From Acheta domesticus (Eukaryota > Arthropoda > Insecta > Orthoptera > Gryllidae): DNA of 64,000 nucleotides. How positions within the stretch are numbered: the first letter of the stretch is position 1; every line of letters starts with the position of its first letter. The stretch covers positions 142,332,734-142,396,733 of the forward strand of contig JAHLJT010000631.1 in NCBI GenBank assembly GCA_031308135.1, written 5' to 3'. Shown in pieces: positions 1-10,445 of this stretch. Both the position numbers and the translations under genes were made by a program. The notes below the pieces were generated by a model. The model did not search any database, was not told the DNA's origin, and saw only the letters and a list, made by a program, of their open reading frames with translations.

Positions 1-349
1 TTTTTTTTTTTATCTGCTTTATTTCAATTTGATCTACTCGATCATTCGGCAAATACAATTATACATATATATTGACATGCAAAGAAACCAACCAATTCTG
101 GTTCTTTCTAAATATTATTTTTAAACAATTGCGCAATCAGAAAAAATACATTATATAAAAATCACAATAATACAAAACAAAGATATAAACAATAGTACAA
201 ATATTGGCAAAAAATGAATAATGATGTAATCTACAGTAACAATTATTATAAAATGTTACTATTTATATCTGTGGTCCAGATCAAGAGGATGTCATCTTTT
301 CAGTCTTCTTGTCATTGTGCTGTTATCTAAGATGTTTATGGCAAGATGA
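1..349. other. AT-rich sequence, no gene seen
   Basis: Begins with a T-run and is strongly AT-rich. No reading frame or repeat family was recognised before the gypsy reverse-transcriptase homology that starts near 350. Confidence 0.5.
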
Positions 350-2308
350 TTTTGCAATTCTCCGGCTGTTTTCCAAAGATTTGTAAATAATGTTTTTAAA
401 TCTTTGATTTCTGATGGTATTCTGTTAACTTACATGGATAATCTGATTGTGATTGCAAGAAGTGAAGAAAAAGCAAATACAAATTTGAGCGAAGTGTTAA
501 GAGTGGCTGAATACAATGGATTAGAAATAAATTGGCGTAAATGTCAATTTCTGCAGAAAAAACTGAATACTTAGGTCTTGTAGTTGAAGATGGTAAAATT
601 AGGGCTGCCGAGCAGAAAGTGCAAGCTGTGAAGAATTTTCGTATATTGAAAGATGTCAAGAATGTGTAATGTTTTCTCAGTTTGACAGGTTATTTTAGAA
701 AATGCATACCAGACTATGCGAGAATAGCTAGACCATTGTCTGATTTATTAAGAAAAGATACTACTTTTGAATTTGGACCAGATCAGGAGATAGCACTTTT
801 GAGGTTAAAGGAAATGTTAATGAATACACCTATTTTGAAATTATTTAATGTGAAAGCGGAAATGGAGTTACATACTGATGGAAGCAAATTAGGTTATGGT
901 GTTATATTAATGCAACGAGATACTGATGATGGTAAGTTTCATCCTGAATATTATGGAAGTGGTAAAACCAGCCCAGCGGAGGAAACATTATACAGTTATG
1001 AACTTGAAGTTTTAGCTATTGCGAAAGCATACAAAAATAGGGTTTATTTGCTTGGAATTCCCTTCAAAATAGTTGCAAATTGTAAGACATTTTAATTGAC
1101 ATTGAAGAAGAAAGACTTATGTGTTAGAGTTGCTAAATGGGCGTTATTATTGTTAGAAGAATTTTCTTTTCAAGTTGAGCACAGATCGTGCCAAAAGATG
1201 CAACATGTAGATTGTTTGAGCTGAAATCCATTACCCAAAATTATGTAATTGATAGAACCTGATGAGATTGCTATTGCAAAATTACGTCGTGCCCAAGAAG
1301 AGGATGCTGAGCTAAAGAATATCATTGAAAATATTGAAGAATACAAAATGCAAAATACGTAGTTACGAGAGGTTTACTATACAAAGTGAAAGACAATAAA
1401 CCATTGATAGTTCTGCCAAAACAGATGCAGTGAGAAATAATTAAGAAAGCTCATCAGCACGGTCACTTTAGTGTTGAAAAGACAGTGAAAATATTGCAGA
1501 GAGATAACTATTTTCTTAAGATGAGAGAAAATGTTGTAAAGGTTATACGAAATGCGTTGAATGTATTTTAGTAGAACGCAAGAAAGGTAAACAAGAGGGT
1601 TATTTGCATTCAATTGAAAAGGGAGAATTTCCATTGATGACGTATCATGCGGATCATGTTGGTCCGCTAACATCCACTAATCCACATGGATTTATCCAAC
1701 AAAAGGAACGGGTGCTGTTGAAGTTGTTGAAAGATTGAAGAAGCGAGCAGCAATTTTCGTCAATCCTCATGGGATTGTTACTGATAGAGGCAGTGCATTT
1801 TTCTTCCAACCTGTTTAATGAATATTGCGCAAGAGAAGGTATTCGACATGTGCTTACTACGACCGGAGTTCCCAGGGGAAACGGACAAGTCGAGCGCATA
1901 AATCGAGTCTTGATGCCAATACTGCCAAAGCTGACATTAGATCGAAATTATTCTTGGTTTCGATTAGTAGACAATGTACAAAAATTTATCAATTCTGTCA
2001 ATAATAGAGCAATTGGTATATCTCCATTTGAATTACTTGTTGGAAAAAGAATGAAGCTGAAAGATGATCCAGAACTTCTTAGTTTAATTAAACAAGAATT
2101 GGTGGAATTGTGTGTTGAAGAACTAAATAAATTAAGGTGCAAAGGAAAGAATTCAAAAGATTCAACAAGAGAATGAAAAAACTTATAACCGTAGTAGAAA
2201 TAAAGATGACAGTTAGTAGCAAATAAAAGAACTCAACCTGCTACAAAGTTGAGTATTACATTTTTGGGACCTTACAGAATTGTCAAAATGTTATGAAATG
2301 ATAGGTAC
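350..2308 (+). pseudogene. Ty3/gypsy retrotransposon pol, broken (RT, RNase H, integrase)
   Basis: Decayed pol of a Ty3/gypsy LTR retrotransposon. Frames in order: reverse transcriptase near 350-570, where the catalytic box reads YMDN instead of YMDD; RT thumb and RNase H at 682-1095 (YFRKCIPDYARIARPLSDLL, then DGSKLGYGV with the later YSYELEVLAI acidic region); integrase zinc-finger region near 1430-1600 (H-H and CVEC); integrase core to about 2170, with VTDRGS-like and GNGQVERINR motifs. Multiple frameshifts and stops, plus an apparent deletion between the first and second integrase aspartates, show it is dead. The C-terminal integrase frame stops abruptly at 2308, at the edge of the long-TIR insertion. 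The missing 3' end reappears at 12901. Confidence 0.88.
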
Positions 2309-2561
2309 ACTCATGGAAACATAAAATTTCGCGTCGAAAACGCCTTGGCCTACGGGCTTGACGGCGATGTACATCCCTCACTGCCGAAAGCGACATCTAA
2401 CGGTGGGTTTGAAAACTACGTTCTCTCTACCGAGCTATGAAGATAAAATTGGTTTGATTGGGGGGTATGAAATATTTTAACGTCCATTGAGAGCTAAAAA
2501 GTAATACAGAAGTAAAAGACTTCCGTGATTCCTGACCATGAAACTAAATTGACATTAATTT

Positions 2562-4895
2562 TTACTTTCCCGTATACGTACGTATACACGGAGTGATATA
2601 CGTAGTATAGGGAAAGTTATGTAATGCTGCGCGAAAAAATGGCCAATTTTCGGCAGAAAAAAATTAATTGCCGGGCCGTGAAAACGAATAAGTGGATAAA
2701 ACCAGTTGCTAAATTAAGAAAAAAAAATCCTCTATATCGTGGTGTGGTCAAAATCCATGATTTGTTGCTTCTTTATACTTAAAAATCGATTGACGGCATT
2801 CCGTCCATCTGTCCGTCTGTGGTCAACGCTAGCGCCTAAACCGTTCGGTCGATTTTCTTCAAAATTGATATTCCCCAGTCGATCTGATTCTAGTCCAAGC
2901 TTTGTGATTTTGAAAAAGATTCTTTAAAATTTGGGGGTACTTTATATGAAGCCCCCCGGGGATTTTCAACATTTTCTCAAAAACGGCTCCAAATTTTTTC
3001 TTTAAATTTCTTGTATGAATAGAGGAAAATACACTTTTTAACATGGCATCGGTCCGATTTTCACGTACAGCTCTGAATTTTCGAAAATTGTGAAAATTTG
3101 AATTTTTTTCGGCGTCTTTCTCCAACTACAAAATTGAAGATAGAGATTTTTTTCTTCAAATAAAATTTGTTCTGCATATTGAGTTCTTTAATAAAGGTCA
3201 AGTAAATGTTTTTCACAATTTTGGTAGTTTTCGTGCAATATTGCGTGCAATATGTGCAATTTTAAAAAATTACAAAAACAAAATTTTCTCAAAAACGGCT
3301 CCAAATTTTTTCTTTGAGCTTTTGGTAGGGATAGTGGTAAATGTACTCTATCAATGACATAAAAGCCATTTTGGTCTATTGGTTGGTTTTTTCAAAAATT
3401 ACAAAAATGTAAATTTTTTACTTGTCTCTCACGTGGTTAATATTTACATTATCGGCGATTTTTTTACAATATTATATTTACGAGTATATATGCTTTAAAT
3501 AATGTCAAGTAAAGTTTCTGGAAAACACTACCGTTTTCTGTGAAAAGTAGCTCAAATTTCGGCATTTTCAGAAATGCTCAAACGTCATTTTCTCGTATAT
3601 GGCTGCAATTTTTTTCTTGAAACTTTTGTAATGGATAGTGCTACTTACACTCATTAGTATAGCGTGAAGTTTATTTTGAGTTTTTTTGTTTTTTTCAAAA
3701 ATTATATAAATGTAAATTTTTTGAAAGATCTCTCACATCTTTAATATGCACATTATCCGCAATTTGTAAAGATGATTATATTTGTGAGTGTAAGTGCTTC
3801 AAATAACTTCAAATAAAGTATTTTGAAAACTCAAAACTTTTCTGTGAAAATGAGCTTCAAATTTCGCATTTTTAGTAGTGCTAAAACGCCATTTCCTCTT
3901 AAACAGCACATAATTTATAAAGAAAATTGCCATTTTACGGCTAGGTTTTTGTGTTCTTTAATATTCTAAAATTAATGTTTCTGTTCTACCAATAGGAAAC
4001 CGAAAAATTAAGAAAATGACAAAAAAATGTACTTTTGGCGATGATAGATGGTAGCTGGCAAGAAACAGTTTGTGGTAATTCCGAATACCTAGCGAAGACC
4101 CAGGAAAATAGAAAACTAATACGGGAAAGTCTGTGCCATTCTGTTTCTGTTTTTTGACAAATAAATAAATAAAATAAATACGGTCATGCTTAATTTTTTC
4201 AAAATATGAGTAGTTTTTCTTTAATTTTGTGACAAACCTAATAGGCCGCTGTAAATTTACTGCGCTTCGGACAGCTGGATACGTCATAAATTAGAATGTG
4301 CAATTTTGTATATTATTTCTTTCGTCGTTTCTTACATTCGAACTTTGTTATAGACTTACACATTAATATTTTAGAAATTGTTTATTTTGAAATATTTGAA
4401 ATAAGTAAAAAGAATTAATTGCTCTCAGAATAGCGACAATGCAGGGTCTGCAACAATGGAATTCACTTTGCGCTCGCGAATATCTGTGAATTAGTGTCAT
4501 TGTTGTGACCTAATGGAGCTGTATGAAAAGGAGTTATAATTGTCTAATTTATGTTGATATTTGCAGGCAAATATTTAGTTTTGCACCAAATGCTGTACCA
4601 TTTGTAGTGAGTAGAGAATTTGTTGCATGGTTTTAAAATACTCTTCCTTAATCATGGCCCAATGGAAGGCATTTCTATATTTCCAGGGTATCAGGCTTCT
4701 TTTTCCAATACAGGGTTACAAAACTTTTGCGTTCTATTTTTGTGAAGTTGTAGAATTCACATAGTTCTGACAACACTGCAATGGAAATAGTGAGTTCCAA
4801 GCGAAGATGTTAGTAGCGCATAAAGTGCAATATTACAGTACTACTTAGCTGTTTCCTCTAATACGGGAAAGTAAGTGCTGTTGTAGCACCACTAG
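2562..4895 (+). mobile_element. Helentron-like rolling-circle element, copy H1 (full length, composite)
   Basis: Non-autonomous element whose ends are defined by comparison with the uninterrupted right TIR at 12.65 kb. The 5' end is TTACTTTCCCGTAT (2562-2575). Its perfect inverted copy ATACGGGAAAGTAA lies subterminally at 4861-4874, followed by the hairpin GTGCTGTTGTAGCAC (4875-4889) and CACTAG, with T next. Asymmetric terminal repeats, a 3' hairpin, a CTAG end and insertion between Ts are the published hallmarks of Helentron-type Helitrons. The interior has four diverged modules of about 305 bp starting near 2962, 3284, 3587 and 3890, and a GACGGA-type minisatellite. An 88-residue minus frame (2859-3125) is conserved between copies but has no known domain. 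Confidence 0.75.
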
Positions 4896-4956
4896 TTGTA
4901 TACGTAATGTTGCAGTCAAGTTGCTTTAATTAAAATGTGTTGTTATAAGGAAGGTA

Positions 4957-5036
4957 ACCGAGCAGCGAAGAGACAGCTCAGTGCCAAAGTGTTGTTCCCG
5001 AACTGGAAAAGTGGCGGGTTCGATTCAGAATCTAGG
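4957..5036 (+). repeat. tRNA-like sequence inside the left TIR
   Basis: Contains an A-box-like CAGCTCAGTGCCAAAGTG and a B-box-like GGTTCGATTC (5017-5026). It resembles a tRNA-derived SINE head rather than a working tRNA. The right TIR has the matching copy in inverted orientation. Confidence 0.55.
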
Positions 5037-5285
5037 TAAACGTTTTTATCAATTTTACATTGTCACAAGTTCTTCTAAATTAAAACATTCCAAGTTTGTC
5101 ATGTCAAAGTTATGCTTAAAGCAGTGAAAATTCGCTTTCATAAAGAAGGCAAATATTTGAATTCTGAAATAATTAGAAAATTGATCGCTTCTATTTGAAA
5201 TGAAAAAGGTGTATATTGTAGTGTGGAGATAATAAATTTTAACCTTCACCGTGCGCACAATTATTTATAACGATTCAATTCAAAA

Positions 5286-5667
5286 TTTCCGGGTCAATGA
5301 CCCCCATCTCGATCAGGTTTTTTTCCAGTTTCCCTGATCCATTGAACAAATGCTGAGATGGCCCCTTGTTTTGTTTTTGGACGTAAATGTAGCTTCACTG
5401 TGCGCACGTTTTGTTGAGCACTCCTTTTGCTTGTAGTTCATTTACTGTTGAAATTGATTTTCTATAACTCGGGAACAAACATTTTTCAAATGTTTTTATT
5501 TTTCTAAAATAATTATTTTCTAAATTCATGTTTTCGTTTTCTATTTTCGTATTTTATTTTTCGTATTCTATTTTCTTTTGCGCCTCAAGAAAATGTGCGC
5601 AGATAAATCTCTTTCCCCACACGTCATATACAGTTTTTACTGTTTTTGACAAATAAATAATAAATAG
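5286..5667 (+). mobile_element. 5'-truncated LINE 3' end
   Basis: Starts TTCCGGGTCAATGACCCCC and ends with a GACAAATAAATAA tail. It is nearly identical to the 3' UTR and tail of the LINE at 35699-36490, including the stretch around GATGGCCCCTTGTTTTG. Confidence 0.78.
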
Positions 5668-6298
5668 ATTCTGCTCTCCTGGCAGTGTTTGAACCGCCCA
5701 GCGCTTTTGGGGATTTGTAAAAGATTTCTGCCAGCATGAGCAGGACCAGGAACCCATTACAAAAATTTTGTTTAAAGACTAAACAGAAAAATTCCCCAAC
5801 TGACGTGGAACAATCAACACACGTAAAAATTAAATGTTAGCTGATAACACTTAACCCGCCTATACTCGCTGTGTTAGGACAATTCTGCATTTATCTCAGT
5901 AGTATTGACATTAAATGCAATTTGAGATTTCTTTCGTTTTATAAAGATTTTTCTTATTTTAAACAACATGAAAACAAAATAATATAATTGTTCTTTTTTA
6001 TTTCAAAATAAACAGTGAAAACACAAACATTGTCTATCAAACATTTAACATTGGTGATAGCAAATCTTGACGGAAAGAGGTCAAGACTTTTAGTTTTTAT
6101 ATTCGGAATCACAGTTTCTGGGTAACTCATGTAACTCTGCGCCGACTTGTGCTTCTCGCACACAATCCGGTGATCGGTATCACAGGTAACGCCAGTACAC
6201 TCTCTAGCAACGTCAGATATCCTCAGAATTCTTCAAAAATATTTTGAGACTTGGAACAATAGAATGCCAATTTCTTAGAAATATGATCTCTAAATTAA

Positions 6299-6300
<2 letters not shown>
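5668..6300. other. Interior of the long-TIR element, no gene recognised
   Basis: AT-rich. A 69-residue minus frame (5954-6163) was not recognised. The sequence just before 6301 is where a TAA run begins. Confidence 0.4.

Positions 6301-6341
<41 letters not shown>
6301..6341 (+). repeat. (TAA)n microsatellite, R4/Dong-type target
   Basis: About 13 consecutive TAA units abut the 5' end of the R4-like LINE. A short TAATAATAA run lies at the LINE's 3' end (10446 onwards). Insertion into TAA repeats is the known habit of Dong-type elements. Confidence 0.9.
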
Positions 6342-9300
6342 GTACCCTGCCGGAGGGTCGGGCCTACGCAATCAGCCCGGTTTCCCCTACCTAGAAAGGG
6401 GCGCTGACCGCTGACCCACCCTAGATATCCTCCCTTTCATATTCCGTCCTCCCCCTTCCAGCGGGAGGAAGTGGGTGGATTAAGTAGCTCATTTCCTCCC
6501 GTTCCTAAACACTAGCTATTTCCTCACCTTTAAAATTTTCCCAATCAGATAATTCCTTTCCTAGTCCCATTCCATCTTCAATGCAGCGACTGACCTGGAG
6601 CAGGCGGCTGCAAACAGAAATAGTAAAGAGTAAGATCAGCAGATGAGGGACAATGAGCCCCAATGGTGAACTTGGTGGATGGACTCTTCTGACATACTCA
6701 CCTGGCAGACAGGTATAAAATGCGATACCCATGCAATTATGGAGAGAAACAAGAAAAGAAGTGATGCCTCGGACACATCGAGCCATGAGGCTGCCCTCGA
6801 TGTGTGTCATAGTCAGCCTCCAGACGACGACAGGAGTAACAATGTGGATCTAACCGCACGGACAGAAGAACCAAATGTCCCTCTGCCTGCTGGCCCGCCA
6901 CCCGTAAGGAGGGCTGCCAGCAGGAGAGAAGATGCTGGGCGTAAGAGATGGACGCGGGAGATGAATATTAAAATTATGAGAGCGTTCTATTACATTAACC
7001 AGTGTCAACATCATCCACTCCCACGATGGAAGCAAGCTCTTCACGCCGAATTCACGAGACAGTATCCAGAACTCCATCTGACAGAACAAAATGTAGCTCA
7101 CAGAAAACATGTCATAGTCATAGAAGTCATAGAAGATGCTTCCTCTCTGAAGTAGAACTAGAGCAAATACGACAGGAAGTCGAAAACTCATCGCGACTAT
7201 CTGCGAGTACATATGAACAAATCGAAAGGAGTGAATCAGTACTGAGGCAGGAAGCCGAAAACTCATGGCTACCAACTGTCAATACAGATGAGCAAATAGA
7301 AAGCAACAAAAGAGTACTGAACTCTGGAGGTGATGTAGGTCCAGAGGAGGAGACAGACAAAGTGAAAGAAAAATTCATCAGTCTTCTTGCATATTACAGC
7401 CAAGTCGATCCTTTAAACAGACCAACAATACCAGTTTTACGTAAAGTAAATAAAGCTAAAGTAGTTCTTTCTCAAATCAATGACGGTTTGAAAGAGCACC
7501 TGAGTATACAGCGAAATCTGTCGGAAGTTCAACTTGCTATACACACTTCTGCAGTAACAGCAATTGAAATAAACGGGCAGAGGACTTACTATCCCAGACA
7601 AACATGGCGAAGTCAAAAAGAGAGAAAACCTGCCTGGAAAAGACTCGAAAACAATATTGATGAATTGAGAAGTAAAGTTAATGTTCTCTCTCAACATTTA
7701 GAAGGTAGTAAATCAAAATGTTCTGCGAAAAGTGAACGCCATTGCAGCTACAAATAAAATTGATATATACCACCACAATAGCCAACCAAAAGTTGTTGAC
7801 CTGAAAGATAACATCAGACAAAAGATGAAAATGAAGTGTGCTTGGCTTCGTAGATACAATGAAATTACAAAAAGGAAGGCACAAAACGCAGAATTCAGAT
7901 TCCGCCAAAAAGAATTTCTGAGAAAGTTGAACTCTGACTCAAACAAGCAGCGAATCAGTGTAAATGAACAAGATTTTAAATCGTACTGGACAAACAAATG
8001 GGCTAAAACCTGTGGATTCGATGAATCCGGATGATGGATTAACAGTATTAACAAACAACACGAGAATCTGCCCCAGATGAACTTAGAACAAATAACAGCA
8101 AAAGACATTACGAGTGCCATAGGAAAGACTCAAAATTGGAAATCTCCTAGACCAGACAGTATCCAGAATTTCTGGCTGAAGTACTTCACTCATGCTCATG
8201 AAAGCATTGCGCGCTGTTTCATTGAGGTGCTGAATAACCCTGATAAAATGCCTGACTATCTGAGTGAAGGGGACACTTTTCTAATCCTCAAGAAGGGAGA
8301 CCAAGAAAACCCAATGAATTATAGACCAATAACATGTTTATCAACCATATATAAGCTCTTCACCTCTGTTATTAGTGAGAAAATCTACGTCCATTGTGCA
8401 AATAATAATATACTTGAAGAAGAACAGAAAGGTTGCATTAAGGGAGCTATGGGATGTAAACACCAACTCATTATTGATTCTGTTGTCTTGAAGCAAGCTC
8501 AAACAAACGAAAGAAATCTCCACATCTGTTATATTGATTACAGCCAGGCTTTTCACTCAGTTCCTCACAAATGGCTAAACAAAGTACTGGAAATTTATAA
8601 AATCTGTCCAAATGTAAGAAATATCCTACAACATTTAATGAATAAATGGCGTACAAATATACGATTCCAAGGTAATATCTTGGGAAAAGCTGATGTGCGA
8701 AAAGGCTTCTTCCAAGGAGATTCCCTATCAGCACTATGGTTTTGCCTCGCTCTAATCGCATTATCAACTCTCTTGAACAAAAATAAATGTGGCTATAGAA
8801 TGAATATAAACAACCCAAGAAGACAAGCCCATTTACTGTACATGGATGACCTAAAGCTGTACGCCGAAACACAAGATAAATTAGAATCACTTATAAATGT
8901 AGCAAGAATGTTCAGCGACATCAGGATGAAGTTCGGTCTTCATAAATGTGGTATAATAAATATTCATAAAGGAATGATTCAAAATACAAACCAAATTGTG
9001 TGTGATATTAAACAAATACCACCTGAAGAAACATATCGCTATGAAGAAACATTTCGCTAAACATATCGCTAACACCCTCAGAACCATCGACTGGACCATA
9101 ATCGTATCAAGGAAGAACTTCGAATAAAATATCAAAAGCTACTGACAAAGTTGCTAAACACTTATCAGGGGGTAATCTGATTTCAGCTATCAATATCTGG
9201 GCTGTGCCGGTTTTAACTTACTCCTTTGGTATTGTTAAGTGGACTGAATCTGACCTGGAGGAGCTGGACAGATCGATGAGAAGACTGTTACATAAATTCC

Positions 9301-10445
9301 GCTGTCTTCATCCAAACTCTTCTGTAAGAAGATTGTGTCTACCGCGAACGATGGGAGGCAGAGGGTTAGTTAATATAAAAACTCTTTGCCTAAGACAAGA
9401 GGGAAAAATGCGACAGGTTCTCTTAAACTCCACCGACACGTTAATGAAATTAGCTGTTAATGAGGACTACGGCTTCACTCCATTGAACCTCCATGAGCGA
9501 AATTATGAAATAAATATCTCTACGCACCAGTCGAGCTTCAATGAATGGAAGCAACGAGAAATTCATGGAAGATACCCAAAACTCTTGTTTCAACACGATG
9601 TAGACAAACATTCTTCGGTGATGTGGCTTTTAGAGAAACAAATATATCCTGAGACCGAGGGTTTTATAATGGCTATTCAAGACAGAGTTATTAAGACCAG
9701 AAACTATCGCAAGCATTGTTTGAAAGAAGATGTGGTGGATAAATGTAGGAAGTGTGGAGCTGTAGGAGAAACTATAGAACATGTCACAGCTGCATGCTCT
9801 ATATGCTGAGAGGGATCTCAGACAGTGCTTACTTGGGAAGGCATAACCAAGTTGCGAAAATCGTACACAGGGCAATCGCAATACAGCATAATTTACTGGA
9901 TGAATCGACACCGCCATTCTATAAGTACACTCCTGCTCCAGTCCTGGAATCAAGTTCCACTCTTTTGTATTGGGATAGACCAGTTCTAACTGACCGTACT
10001 GTCGATCACAACAGGCCAGATATTCTCCTCATAGATAAAAAGAAAAAAGAAGGAGTAATAATAGACATCGCAGTACCATTATCCCACCATATCAAACAGA
10101 AAGAAATTGAAAAAATTTCTAAATATGAAAACTTGTCTTATGAACTAAAACATATTTGGAAATTGAATGTTACCAAAACATACCCACTCGTGATATCGGC
10201 GGAAGGCCTTGTCAGTAAAAACTTCCTAAAATACCTAAAAGAACTTAAACTACAGAAAAACGTTCTGAACATGGGACAGCGCGCAGTTCTGTTGCAAACA
10301 GCCCATATTGTAAGAAATTTTATGTCTTAAGTCCAGATATAAGATGAACTTCTTTTTCTGCGGCCGAACCTGTTCTAAAACAACTCTGGGAAGGTGAAAA
10401 TTTTTACCAGCGAAAATAGCTGAGGAAAATATTACAATAGTGAAG
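6342..10445 (+). mobile_element. R4/Dong-like non-LTR retrotransposon, near full length
   Basis: About 4.1 kb from the TAA run to a second TAATAATAA stretch. The GC-rich 5' leader (CCTGCCGGAGGGTCGGGCC) precedes one long broken reading frame carrying an early-branching RT with a C-terminal restriction-like endonuclease. Length and target fit the R4 clade. Confidence 0.8.
6679..10330 (+). pseudogene. R4-like LINE polyprotein: RT plus restriction-like endonuclease, frameshifted
   Basis: A single ancestral frame now split into five or six pieces: 6679-7155, 7002-7757, 7732-8034, 8077-9060, 9204-9809 and 9752-10330. The N-terminal part has an RKRWTREMNIKIMRAFYY helix region and an acidic, coiled-coil-like ELEQIRQEVE region. 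RT motifs are NYRPITCLSTIYKLF, CYIDYSQAFHSVPH, GFFQGDSLSALWF and the catalytic LLYMDDLKLYAE. The C-terminal part has a CCHC knuckle (CRKCGAVGETIEHVTAAC) and the endonuclease signature RPDILLID, then IIDIAVP and a KY pair. Lesions are frameshifts near 7140, 7745, 9060-9200 and 9800, and an in-frame TGA at 8032. Reverse transcription and target cleavage are inferred from the family; this copy cannot make the intact protein. Confidence 0.87.

Larger units (their letters stand above)
2309..5235 (+). repeat. Left terminal inverted repeat of the long-TIR element (interrupted by Helentron)
   Basis: Segments 2309-2561 and 4896-5235 match the reverse complement of 12345-12896. They include the block around CCGAAAGCGACATCTAACGG and the downstream tRNA-like segment. 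The 2562-4895 Helentron-like insert is absent from the right-hand copy. Confidence 0.85.

Noticed and set aside
2562..4895. Canonical TIR (cut-and-paste) transposon for the H family
   Set aside because: The inverted repeat at the 3' side is subterminal, followed by a hairpin and CTAG, and the empty-site comparison shows no fixed-length target duplication.
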